Below, in pieces: positions 27,030 to 34,560 of a stretch of DNA of 64,000 nucleotides; position 1 is the first letter of the stretch; each line of letters begins with the position of its first letter. Made by a program: the position numbers and the translations under genes. This DNA comes from Brevundimonas sp. M20 (GTDB lineage Bacteria > Pseudomonadota > Alphaproteobacteria > Caulobacterales > Caulobacteraceae): assembly GCF_006547065.1 (NCBI RefSeq), contig NZ_CP041243.1:496001-560000 (forward strand). The letters run 5' to 3'. The notes beneath the pieces were generated by a model, which searched no databases, had not been told where the DNA came from, and worked only from the letters and a program-made list of their open reading frames with translations.

Positions 27030-27256
27030 GAAAACCTCCCCGACGAGGGCTTTTGCCGCCCCCGACCTGTGCCCCGCGCCCCCAATGACGTCAGGTTGCT
27101 TGTTGGCCTATCAATGCACGAATTTCGGGAATGGCAATGGCTCAGGGTTGTGTCGTGGGGAGAATTCGCACGACTGTCGTATTGGCGGTGGGGTGGGGAC
27201 GCCAGCGATGGAACGGCGACGGCGTCCGCTATCCGAGCGCAGGGGGCGCCGCTCGG

Positions 27257-27868
27257 TCAGTCCGGGAAGGCGACCAGCAGGCGGTCCAGCGCGGTTTCGA
27301 TGCGGGTCCAGCCCGCGTCGTCCAGGGCCACGCCGCCGACGCCGGGGCGGGCGTCCGCCGACAGGGCCAGATGCTGGACGGCGGCCAGAAGCACGGCGTT
27401 GAGCGCGGCGGGATCGCCCTCGGGCGGGACGCGCAGGCGGGGACGACGCTCCCGCATCCACGCCTGAAGCAGGGCCGCGCGCTCGTCCTCGATGCGGGTC
27501 AGCAGGGGCGAGGTCTCGACCAGCGCCCAGGCCATCAGACGCAGGGTCAGGGGGCTGGAGCGCAGCGCGGCGACCCAGGCCGAGAGGCTGAGCCGGGCGA
27601 AGGCGCGCAGGGACTCGGTCTCGACGGCGGGCGTCCGGTTCAGGCTGTCGGCCAGACTGGCGTGGGCGCGGGCGGCGATGCGGCCGACGACGCCGTCGGC
27701 GCCCTCGAAATAGCGATAGACCAGTTTGCGATCACAGCCCGCCTCGGAGGCCAGGGTCTGGACGTTCAGGCCCGGAAAGCCGTCACGCAGCAGGATACGC
27801 TCGCCCGCCTCGACGATGGCGGCTTCGGTCGCGCTTCGGTCGCGCAGGCGGAGAGGCGATTCGGCCAT
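27257..27868 (-). CDS. TetR-family transcriptional regulator
   Basis: A 203-aa TetR-type repressor. The N-terminal HTH is clear (TEAAIVEAGERILLRDGFPGLNVQTLASEAGCDRKLVYRYFEGADGVVGRI, residues about 14-63), followed by an all-helical ligand/dimer domain (about 70-200). The ATG at 27868 is used; the long open frame upstream is a shadow of plus-strand genes. Not adjacent to an obvious target; the upstream region is repeat-filled. Regulon unknown. Confidence 0.9.
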   Translation of the reverse strand: MAESPLRLRDRSATEAAIVEAGERILLRDGFPGLNVQTLASEAGCDRKLVYRYFEGADGVVGRIAARAHASLADSLNRTPAVETESLRAFARLSLSAWVAALRSSPLTLRLMAWALVETSPLLTRIEDERAALLQAWMRERRPRLRVPPEGDPAALNAVLLAAVQHLALSADARPGVGGVALDDAGWTRIETALDRLLVAFPD

Positions 27869-27922
27869 GCCGCCACTCTCGGGCCGGGCGGGTGAGTCGG
27901 GCAAGGGGAATGGGGCGCCTTG

Positions 27923-28070
27923 GGGTGTGGGGTGTGGGGTGTGGGGCGTCACCCCTCCACCATGCTTCGCCTTGCGGCTCGCATGGTCCCCCTCCCCAGC
28001 TTCACTGGAGAGGTGATGGCGACAGTTCACCTCTCCACGCACCGGAGAGACGGAGAGGTAGGGGGATGCC
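27923..28070. repeat. half heptamer element joined to a CCCCTCCACC palindrome
   Basis: 27923-27950 is three GGGTGTG units plus GGGCGTC, the same unit as in thiC, but no complementary right arm follows. It runs straight into 27951 'ACCCCTCCACCATGCTTCGCC...GGTCCCCCTCCCC' and paired 'GGAGAGGTGA / TCACCTCTCC' segments. The second part recurs inverted at 37410-37548. The stretch between the TetR and BLUF genes (27869-28327) is otherwise noncoding. Confidence 0.7.
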
Positions 28071-28079
28071 GGACAAGGT

Positions 28080-28127
28080 GCGGCCCCGGTCTGCGTCGGG
28101 GGGCGTGGCAGGGACCGGGGCCGCTTT
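28080..28127. terminator. GC-rich hairpin
   Basis: Perfect 12-bp arms GCGGCCCCGGTC (28080-28091) / GACCGGGGCCGC (28113-28124) with a 21-nt loop and a short TTT. No gene ends immediately before it, so it may be a repeat or an attenuator in the BLUF leader rather than a true terminator. Confidence 0.5.
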
Positions 28128-28327
28128 ATGCGGACTTTGTCGAGCGCGCATCGCCGCAAGGTCCGATGCGATAACAGCGAATGACGAGTTCGGTTCCGGA
28201 CACAGGCGCGGCTTTTGCGTCTTTTTGTCAGGCCCTGTGTCGGCTTCCGTACGGAGGCTTGATTTTTCAATGTCTTGTTGGAGCGGGCGGCGCGGGTTGC
28301 TATTGCAGAGGTCAAGCTGGAGCGCGC

Positions 28328-28732
28328 ATGCCGAACCCACTGGACCGCCTGATCTATCGCAGCGTCTCGACGCGGCCGACCCATGTGCTGGCCAATCTGG
28401 CCGAGTTGCTGGGGGAGGCGCAGCGCAACAATGCGCGCGCGGGCCTGACCGGGGCGCTGGCCGTGCACGGCGATGAGTTCCTGCAGGTGATCGAGGGCGA
28501 TCCCGGCATGCTGGATACGCTGTTGCGACGGCTGGAGCGGGACAAGCGGCATCGGGACATCGTGTTGCTGGAGCGTCGACGCATCGACGAGCGCCGGTTC
28601 GAGGGCTGGAGCATGGCCAGCGCACGGATCACGCCCGATCTGGCGCCCGAACTGGCCACCCTGATGAACGACCGGTCGCCGGCGCCCGAGAGGCTGGTGA
28701 TGTTGATGCAGAAGGCGGTCGGGCGCGCCTGA
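28328..28732 (+). CDS. short BLUF-domain blue-light sensor
   Basis: A 134-aa stand-alone BLUF protein binding FAD. Seen: LIYRSVST with the light-reaction Tyr10, AQRNNARAGLTGAL (flavin-contacting Asn, about 37-50), EFLQVIEGD with the conserved Gln near 58, DKRHRDIVLLERRRI, and RFEGWSMA near 100. The C-terminal 30 residues form the usual short helical cap, with no output domain, so it must act through a partner. Start ATG 28328 gives the family N-terminus. The nearest genes are a TetR regulator and a desulfhydrase. Confidence 0.9.
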   Translation: MPNPLDRLIYRSVSTRPTHVLANLAELLGEAQRNNARAGLTGALAVHGDEFLQVIEGDPGMLDTLLRRLERDKRHRDIVLLERRRIDERRFEGWSMASARITPDLAPELATLMNDRSPAPERLVMLMQKAVGRA

Positions 28733-28792
28733 ACCCCTTGGGGACCGGCGCTGATCGGAGTACCGGAGGATGTCGCAAACGGAGCCCCGATC

Positions 28793-29791
28793 ATGCACCT
28801 CGCCCGCTTTCCCCGTGTCCGACTGGCGCATCTGCCGACGCCGCTGGAGCCGCTGCCGCGACTGGGCGAGGCGCTGGGCGTCGAGCTGTGGATCAAGCGC
28901 GATGACTGCACCGGGCTGGCCGGGGGCGGCAACAAGACCCGCAAGCTGGAGTTCCTGCTGGGCGAGGCGTTCGAGCAGGACGCCGATACGCTGGTGACGC
29001 AGGGGGCGGTGCAGTCGAACCACGTGCGGCAGACCGCGGCGGCCGCCGCCGCGCACGGGCTGAAGTGCGAGATCATTCTGGAGGAGCGCACCGGCTCGAC
29101 CGCGACCGACTATGTCGAGAACGGCAATGTGCTGCTGGACCGGCTGTTCGGGGCCGGCATCCGGCGCGTGCCGGGCGGGACGGACATGGTCGCCGAGCTT
29201 GAGAAGACCGCGGCGGATGTACGGGCGCGGGGCGGCAAGCCCTATGTGATCCCGGGCGGCGGCTCGAACGCCGTGGGCGCGCTGGGCTATGTCGACTGCG
29301 CGCGCGAGATCGTGGTCGGGGCCGATGAGCTGGACGTGCGCATCGACCGGATCGTGACGGCCACGGGCAGCGCCGGGACCCACGCGGGTCTGGTGGCCGG
29401 GCTGGCGGTGATGGGGGCGGACATTCCGGTGCTGGGCATCGGGGTGCGGGCGCCGAAGCCGAAGCAGGAGGAGAACGTCCTGAAGCTGGCCCGCGAGACG
29501 GCGGCCTTGCTGGGACGGCCCGATGCGGTGACGCCGGAGATGGTCGTGGCCGACTGCGACCATGTCGGGGGCGGTTATGGCATCGTCGATAGCGCGGTGA
29601 TCGAGGCCCTGACGCTGGCGGCGCGGACGGACGGGATCGTGCTGGACCCGGTCTATACGGGCAAGGCGATGAAGGGACTGATCGCCCTGGCGAAGGCGGG
29701 CCGGTTCGAGGGGGAGACGGTGGTCTTCCTGCACACCGGCGGGGCGCAGGGGCTGTTCGGGTATGAGAGTGAGATCGGGGGATCGCTGTGA
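28793..29791 (+). CDS. PLP-dependent D-cysteine desulfhydrase / L-cysteate sulfo-lyase family
   Basis: A 332-aa fold-type II PLP enzyme of the ACC-deaminase/D-cysteine desulfhydrase group. Seen: [22 protein letters not shown], typical of the DcyD/CuyA branch; PLP lysine in AGGGNKTRK (Lys48); [14 protein letters not shown] near 76; [26 protein letters not shown] (phosphate loop); and C-terminal [14 protein letters not shown]. DcyD makes pyruvate, H2S and NH3 from D-cysteine; CuyA does the equivalent with L-cysteate. Sequence alone does not separate them. Head of a short operon. Confidence 0.87.
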   Translation: MHLARFPRVRLAHLPTPLEPLPRLGEALGVELWIKRDDCTGLAGGGNKTRKLEFLLGEAFEQDADTLVTQGAVQSNHVRQTAAAAAAHGLKCEIILEERTGSTATDYVENGNVLLDRLFGAGIRRVPGGTDMVAELEKTAADVRARGGKPYVIPGGGSNAVGALGYVDCAREIVVGADELDVRIDRIVTATGSAGTHAGLVAGLAVMGADIPVLGIGVRAPKPKQEENVLKLARETAALLGRPDAVTPEMVVADCDHVGGGYGIVDSAVIEALTLAARTDGIVLDPVYTGKAMKGLIALAKAGRFEGETVVFLHTGGAQGLFGYESEIGGSL

Positions 29792-30150
29792 AGCGTGCGC
29801 TGGGCGGGATGATCGGGCTGGCGCTGGTTCTGGCGACGCCGGCGATGGTCCTCGGGCAGGAAACGGCCTCTCCGCCGCACCCGATCCAAACGCCTGCGCC
29901 GCCCAGCCAGCCGCCCTCGTTGTCGTCCGCCCTCGAGCCGGGCGAGGGGCGGGTGGTGCTGAACTGCGGGGTGCAGCAGGACGGCAGCGTCACGGACTGC
30001 CGGGTCGAGTCGGAGGAGCCGGCGGGGCAAGGGTTCGGACCCGCGGCGCTGCGGGTGGCGGCTCAGACCCGGCTGTCCGAAGAGCAGGCTCGCAGAGCCG
30101 GGATCGGGGCCCGGGTCCGCTGGACCACGCGCTTCCGGCTGGACGATTGA
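29788..30150 (+). CDS. secreted TonB-C-like small protein
   Basis: A 120-aa exported protein from GTG 29788, overlapping the previous stop by 4 nt. Signal peptide about residues 1-23 (ATPAMVLGQ), a Pro-rich linker, then a short domain ([27 protein letters not shown]...AALRVAAQ) with the C-x(n)-DG-x-(V/L)-x-DC-xVE pattern of TonB C-terminal-like proteins. Two Cys may form a disulfide. The gene at 45228 has the same domain. It has no membrane anchor for a real TonB; function unknown. Confidence 0.7.
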   Translation: MKRALGGMIGLALVLATPAMVLGQETASPPHPIQTPAPPSQPPSLSSALEPGEGRVVLNCGVQQDGSVTDCRVESEEPAGQGFGPAALRVAAQTRLSEEQARRAGIGARVRWTTRFRLDD

Positions 30151-30160
30151 GGGGCGTGGG

Positions 30161-30823
30161 GTGACCCGAACCCTCGGCATTCTCGGCGGCATGGGCCCTG
30201 TCGCGACGACGGCCTTCATGGCGCGGGTGCAGGCGCTGACGCCGGCGACGCGGGATGAGGATCACATCCGCATGCTGGTGGACCTGAATCCGCATGTGCC
30301 GAACCGGCATACGCAGCCGGAGGCGGCAGGGGTGACGCTGGGCGAGATGGCCGCGCGGCTGCGGGACGCCGGGGCGCAGGTGCTGGCCATGCCGTGCAAT
30401 ACGGCCCACGCCCATGCCGACGCGATCCGGGCGGCGGGGCTTCCGTTCATCGACATGATCGGCGCGACGGTGGAGGTCGCGGCGGCGACCGGCGCGACGC
30501 GGATCGGGGTGCTGGCCACGCCGGGCGGGGAGGCGCTGTACGCCGGTGCGCTGGCGAAAGCGGGGCTTCAGATCGTGCGGCTGGAGGGCGCGGACCGGGA
30601 AGCCTTCATGACGGCGGTGTTCGCGGTGAAGGCGGGCGACGACGGTGAGGGGCCGCGCGGCGAGATGCGGCGGTTGGCGGCGGCGCTGGTCAGCGCGGGG
30701 GCCGGGGCGGTGATCGCGGGCTGTACGGAGGTGCCGCTGCTGCTGCGGGCGGGAGGGGTGAGCGCGCCGCTGGTGGACTCGGCGGAGGTGCTGGCGGCGG
30801 CCTGTGTGGAGGCGTGCGGCTGA
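30161..30823 (+). CDS. aspartate/glutamate racemase family protein
   Basis: A 220-aa Asp/Glu racemase. Seen: N-terminal LGILGGMGPVAT (about 5-16), first catalytic Cys in LAMPCNTAHAHAD near 82, second Cys in VIAGCTEVPLLL near 187. GTG start. The two-Cys arrangement is intact, so a cofactor-independent racemase (aspartate-type) is likely. It follows the D-cysteine desulfhydrase-like gene in the same direction, suggesting a D-amino-acid theme. Confidence 0.87.
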   Translation: MTRTLGILGGMGPVATTAFMARVQALTPATRDEDHIRMLVDLNPHVPNRHTQPEAAGVTLGEMAARLRDAGAQVLAMPCNTAHAHADAIRAAGLPFIDMIGATVEVAAATGATRIGVLATPGGEALYAGALAKAGLQIVRLEGADREAFMTAVFAVKAGDDGEGPRGEMRRLAAALVSAGAGAVIAGCTEVPLLLRAGGVSAPLVDSAEVLAAACVEACG

Positions 30824-30863
30824 AGGGCTTGCCCCCGCACGCGACCCGCTGCACATCCGTGCG

Positions 30864-31799
30864 GTGACCAAACTTTCGCTGATTATCGACTGCGACCCCG
30901 GCGTGGATGACGCCGTGGCGCTGATGCTGGCCTTCGGAGCTGATGCGTTCGAGCTGCTGGCCGTGACCACGGTGGGCGGCAATGTGCCGGTGGTGAAGAC
31001 CGCGCGGAATGCGCGGATGCTGAGGCAGATCGCGGGCCGTCCGGACGTGCCGGTGTTCATGGGCGCGGAGCAGCCGCTGGCGCGGACCCTGGGCACGGCG
31101 ACCGACTTTCACGGGCCGGAAGGGACAGGTGATCTGGCGCCGTTTGAGCCCGATCTTCCGTGCGCGGACGGTCATGCGGCGGACGCCATCGTCGAACTGG
31201 TGATGAGCCGCCCGGCGAAGTCGGTGGCGATGGCCGTGCTGGGGCCGATGACCAATCTGGCGCTGGCGATCCGCAAGGAACCGGCGCTGGCCGAACGGCT
31301 GGGGCCGGTGGCGGTCATGGGCGGCGCGCGCAGCGAGGGCGGCAACATCACCGCCTCGGCCGAGTTCAACATCTGGGCCGACCCGGAGGCGGCTGCCGAG
31401 GTGCTGGCGACCGGGGCGGAGGTGGTGCTGTTCGGGCTGGACGCGACCCATCAGGTGCGGGCGACCGAGGCGCAGATCGCGGCGGTGGAGGCCATTGGTA
31501 CTCCGATGGCGGAGACGGCGGCGAGCATGCTGCGCTTCTCGCAGCGGGTGGAGCGGACGATCGTCGGCTGGGACGCCTCGCCCCTGCATGATCCCTGCCC
31601 GGTGGCCTGGCTGCTGAAGCCGGAGCTGTTCGAGCTGAAGGACTGTCTGGTGCGGGTGGAGACGCAGAGCGATCTGACGCGCGGCCATACGGCGGTGGAG
31701 TTCCGCGAAGCGGTGGCGGGCGAGCCGCTGAAGCATCGCTGGGCGGTGAGGGCCGACGCGGACGGGGTGTTCGCGCTGATCGGGGAGAAGGTCGCATGA
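30864..31799 (+). CDS. nucleoside hydrolase
   Basis: A 311-aa inosine/uridine-preferring nucleoside hydrolase from GTG 30864; an earlier in-frame GTG at 30804 would overlap the racemase gene. Seen: the calcium-binding Asp cluster IIDCDPGVDDAVAL near 5-18, TTVGGNVPV, LGPMTNLALAI near 128, GGNITASAEFNIWADPEAA near 150-168, and HDPCPVAWLL near 235. It releases ribose and free base. The next gene, ribokinase, overlaps it by 4 nt, giving a coherent ribose-salvage pair. Confidence 0.93.
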   Translation: MTKLSLIIDCDPGVDDAVALMLAFGADAFELLAVTTVGGNVPVVKTARNARMLRQIAGRPDVPVFMGAEQPLARTLGTATDFHGPEGTGDLAPFEPDLPCADGHAADAIVELVMSRPAKSVAMAVLGPMTNLALAIRKEPALAERLGPVAVMGGARSEGGNITASAEFNIWADPEAAAEVLATGAEVVLFGLDATHQVRATEAQIAAVEAIGTPMAETAASMLRFSQRVERTIVGWDASPLHDPCPVAWLLKPELFELKDCLVRVETQSDLTRGHTAVEFREAVAGEPLKHRWAVRADADGVFALIGEKVA

Positions 31800-32641
31800 G
31801 GATCACGGTCGTCGGGTCGATCAATCTGGATTTCGTGGCGACGGCGCCGAAGCTGCCGCGCGCGGGCGAGACGGTGACGGGGGGCGTGCTGGCCCGGCAT
31901 CCGGGCGGCAAGGGCGCCAATCAGGCGCTGGCGGCGCAGCGGCTGGGGGCGGACGTCTGCCTGATCGGGCGCGTCGGGCGGGACTCCATGGCCGAGGAGG
32001 CGCTGGCCCTGTTGCTGGCGGACGACGTGGACATCGGCGGGGTGCTGGCGGATGCGGAGCAGCCGACCGGCGTGGCCCTGATCGCGGTGGACCCGGACGG
32101 CGAGAACCAGATCGTGGTCGCGGCGGGGGCCAACCACAGCGCCTTCCCCGAACAGCTTCCGGCCCGGATCGAGGGGCCGCTGATCCTGCAACTGGAGCTG
32201 CCGATCGAGACGGTCGAGGCGGCGGTGGGCCGGGCGACGGACTTCGTTTGCGTGAACCTGGCGCCGGCGCAGCCGGTGTCGGACCAGCTGCTGCGACGGG
32301 CCGATCTGATCGTGGTCAATGAGACCGAGGCGGCCTTCTATGGTGATCTGCTGCATCACGGCGGCGGACGGGTGGTGGTGACGCAGGGCGCGGCGGGGGC
32401 GACCCTGTTCCAGCGCGGAGTCGAACTGGCCCACGCCACGCCGCCCAAGGTGCGGGCGGTGGATGCGACGGGGGCGGGCGACTGCTTCGTCGGGGCGATC
32501 TGCGTGGCCCTGCTGGAAGGCCTGGAGCCGGAGGCGGCGCTGAGCTTCGCCTGCGCGGCGGGGGCCATCGCGGCGACCCGCCCGGGCGCCCAGCCGTCCA
32601 TGCCGACCCGCGAGGAGGTCGAGGCGATCCTTGAAGGCTAG
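31796..32641 (+). CDS. rbsK: ribokinase
   Basis: A 281-aa PfkB-family sugar kinase. Seen: GSINLDFVATAPKLPRAGETV (residues about 7-27), HPGGKGANQALAAQRLGADV, the PfkB signature DATGAGDCFVGAI near 222-234 with catalytic Asp, and GAIAATRPGAQPSMPT at the C-terminus. It phosphorylates D-ribose freed by the upstream hydrolase (ATGA overlap). Its stop overlaps the stop of the convergent Crp/Fnr gene by 4 nt. Confidence 0.94.
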   Translation: MRITVVGSINLDFVATAPKLPRAGETVTGGVLARHPGGKGANQALAAQRLGADVCLIGRVGRDSMAEEALALLLADDVDIGGVLADAEQPTGVALIAVDPDGENQIVVAAGANHSAFPEQLPARIEGPLILQLELPIETVEAAVGRATDFVCVNLAPAQPVSDQLLRRADLIVVNETEAAFYGDLLHHGGGRVVVTQGAAGATLFQRGVELAHATPPKVRAVDATGAGDCFVGAICVALLEGLEPEAALSFACAAGAIAATRPGAQPSMPTREEVEAILEG

Positions 32642-33336
32642 GCCGCTTCGCCCGTTTCGGCGTGGTGGACGGTGATCTTGCGGTAGCATTCGCAGGCGGA
32701 GGCCTCGAGCGCCGAGCGGCTGAGGACCTGAATTTTGCCGCGCGCATAGCGGACGGCGCCGTTGGCCTGGAGGGTCTGGGCGGCCTCGTTCACCGTCGTC
32801 CGCTGGGAGCCCAGCATGGCGGCCATGTATTCCTGCGTCAGCTGGATGGTGTCGCTGTCGGCGCGGTCGTGGCAGCGGAGCAGCCATTTCGCCAGACGGC
32901 GCTCGGCCTGATGCAGGGCGTGGCAGGCGGCGGTCTGTTCCAGCTCGCGCTGGATGCCGGCGTGATAGAGGGCCAGCATCCGGCGGATGGCCGGGCGCTC
33001 GTTGGCCAGGGCGCGAACGCGGCCCGCGTCGATGCGCATGGCCTCGCCCGTCAACTGGATGGTCTGACGCGAGCCGGAGCGCATGGGGATGGTGGTGGCT
33101 TCGATTCCGGCGACGCCCTCACGCCCGACCATGAAGGCCTCGACCGAGCGACCGTCGGCCATCTCGTTCACCGTCGAGATGATGCCGGACAGGGGGAAGT
33201 GGACGGCCTCGATCATCTGGCCTGGCGTGATCAGATCCTCGCCGAGCTGGAAGCGGATGCGGGTGGCGGAGGTCAGCAGGGCCGCCCGGTCCGGCGGCGG
33301 CAGACTGTCCAGCAGGAGATTGGCGGGTTCGGTCAC
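32638..33336 (-). CDS. Crp/Fnr-family regulator (copy A)
   Basis: A 232-aa regulator. N-terminal cyclic-nucleotide-binding-type beta roll (about 20-120, with ITPGQMIEAVHFPLSGIISTV), a long dimer helix (ELEQTAACHALHQAERRLAKWLLRCHDR), and a C-terminal winged HTH (LTQEYMAAMLGSQRTTVNEAAQTLQANGAVRYARGKIQVL). No Fnr-type N-terminal Cys cluster, and the cAMP-contact RE/S motif is not evident, so the signal is unknown. It and the neighbouring copy are close paralogues. Confidence 0.9.
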   Translation of the reverse strand: MTEPANLLLDSLPPPDRAALLTSATRIRFQLGEDLITPGQMIEAVHFPLSGIISTVNEMADGRSVEAFMVGREGVAGIEATTIPMRSGSRQTIQLTGEAMRIDAGRVRALANERPAIRRMLALYHAGIQRELEQTAACHALHQAERRLAKWLLRCHDRADSDTIQLTQEYMAAMLGSQRTTVNEAAQTLQANGAVRYARGKIQVLSRSALEASACECYRKITVHHAETGEAA

Positions 33337-33413
33337 AGGAGCGTCCTTTCGTCAGGAAAGAAGGCGGCGGCTGAACCCGACATAACCGCCAGAGGGGGCG
33401 CCGGTTCCGACGG

Positions 33414-34106
33414 TCAGAGCGTCAGGTGGAAGACGTCGGCGGCGCGGTAGCACTCACAGGCCGCCCGTTCGAGCGCGGCCCGATCCGTCACGGTGATGCG
33501 GCCGCGCGAATAGGTGATGGCGCCGAGCTTCAGCAGGTTCTGGGCGGCCTCGTTCATCGTGGTGCGCTGGGAGCCGAGCATGGAAGCCATATACTCCTGC
33601 GTCAGGTTGAAGGCGGCGCCGTCGACACGGTCGTGGCAACGCAGCAGCCATTTGGCCAGCCGCTGCTCGGCCCGGTGCAGGGCGTTGCAGGCGGCGGATT
33701 GTTCCAGCTCGGCCTGAAGCGCGGCCAGATAGACCGACAGGACTTCGCGAATGGCCGGACGTTCCGCGACCAGGGCGCGCAGGCGGGCGGCGTCAATGCG
33801 ACGGGCGGCGCCGGCCATCTGGGCGACATTGCGGGTGAAGGCCGGCTGTGGAACGGCGGCGGCCAGACCGCCCGCCACGCCCTCGAAACCGACCATGACG
33901 GTTTCGACCGTTCGACCGTCGTGCAGAACCGCCACGGCGGAGACGATCCCCTGATCGATGAAATAGACGTGGTCGATCGGGTCGCCCGGCTCGTGGAAAA
34001 TCTGGCCGGGCGGAAACTCGACCGGAACAGTGTGCGCGAGCAGCGCCGCGCGGTCCGCCGGTCCGAGCGCTGCGATGAGTCGGTTGCCCGCCTGAATCCC
34101 GTTCAT
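33414..34106 (-). CDS. Crp/Fnr-family regulator (copy B)
   Basis: A 230-aa paralogue of the gene downstream. Same architecture: beta roll (PGQIFHEPGDPIDHVYFIDQGIVSAV, about 30-56), dimer helix (QAELEQSAACNALHRAEQRLAKWLLRCHDR) and winged HTH (LTQEYMASMLGSQRTTMNEAAQNLLKLGAITYSRGRITVT), ending in a matching ACECYR segment. The two genes are 77 nt apart and probably arose by tandem duplication. The HTH recognition helix (GSQRTTV/MNEAA) is nearly identical in both, so overlapping target sites are expected; the sensor halves have diverged. Confidence 0.9.
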   Translation of the reverse strand: MNGIQAGNRLIAALGPADRAALLAHTVPVEFPPGQIFHEPGDPIDHVYFIDQGIVSAVAVLHDGRTVETVMVGFEGVAGGLAAAVPQPAFTRNVAQMAGAARRIDAARLRALVAERPAIREVLSVYLAALQAELEQSAACNALHRAEQRLAKWLLRCHDRVDGAAFNLTQEYMASMLGSQRTTMNEAAQNLLKLGAITYSRGRITVTDRAALERAACECYRAADVFHLTL

Positions 34107-34194
34107 GTCCGGCGGATAGGATGATCCGACGCCCTGCGTCTGTCGGAAGTCGACTTAAGCGTGACTTTGGAGGCAAGCGCGCGCGGACAAGGGC

Positions 34195-34425
34195 TCAGCG
34201 CAGTCCGTGAAGGCCGGAACGGGCGTTCAGGAAAGCCTCGTCAGGGCGTTCCATGCGCGTGATCAGCCGGGTGTCGGCGAAGACTTCGACGGCGGTCACG
34301 GCGGGCGTGTCACGCAGGACGGAGAGGGCGGTCTGAACCGCGGCGCCGTCGTCGGCGGATTCGACCTCGCGGACCGACGGATCGGAGCCCCTGTCGGCGT
34401 GGAAGAGCAGTCGGTACAGCGCCAT
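34195..34425 (-). CDS. small hypothetical protein
   Basis: A 76-aa soluble protein (MALYRLLFHADRGSDPSVREVESADDGAAVQTAL...). Strand, acidic linker, Ala-rich helix, then TAVEVFADTRLITRME strands. No known domain. Lies between the Crp/Fnr pair and the M16 peptidase. Similar in plan to the 63-aa gene at 18057. The ATG at 34425 is taken as start. Confidence 0.6.
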   Translation of the reverse strand: MALYRLLFHADRGSDPSVREVESADDGAAVQTALSVLRDTPAVTAVEVFADTRLITRMERPDEAFLNARSGLHGLR

Positions 34426-34560
34426 TCCCCTGCCTTAGGGCTTTGCGGGGGGAGGGGTCTGCCCGGCAGCCGACTTTCATTACGAAGTTGCAATCCGATG
34501 ATCGCCGGGCCGCTGTTAGGGTCGCGACCGATCTGTTCAGTTCAGTCCTTGGGGGACCTC

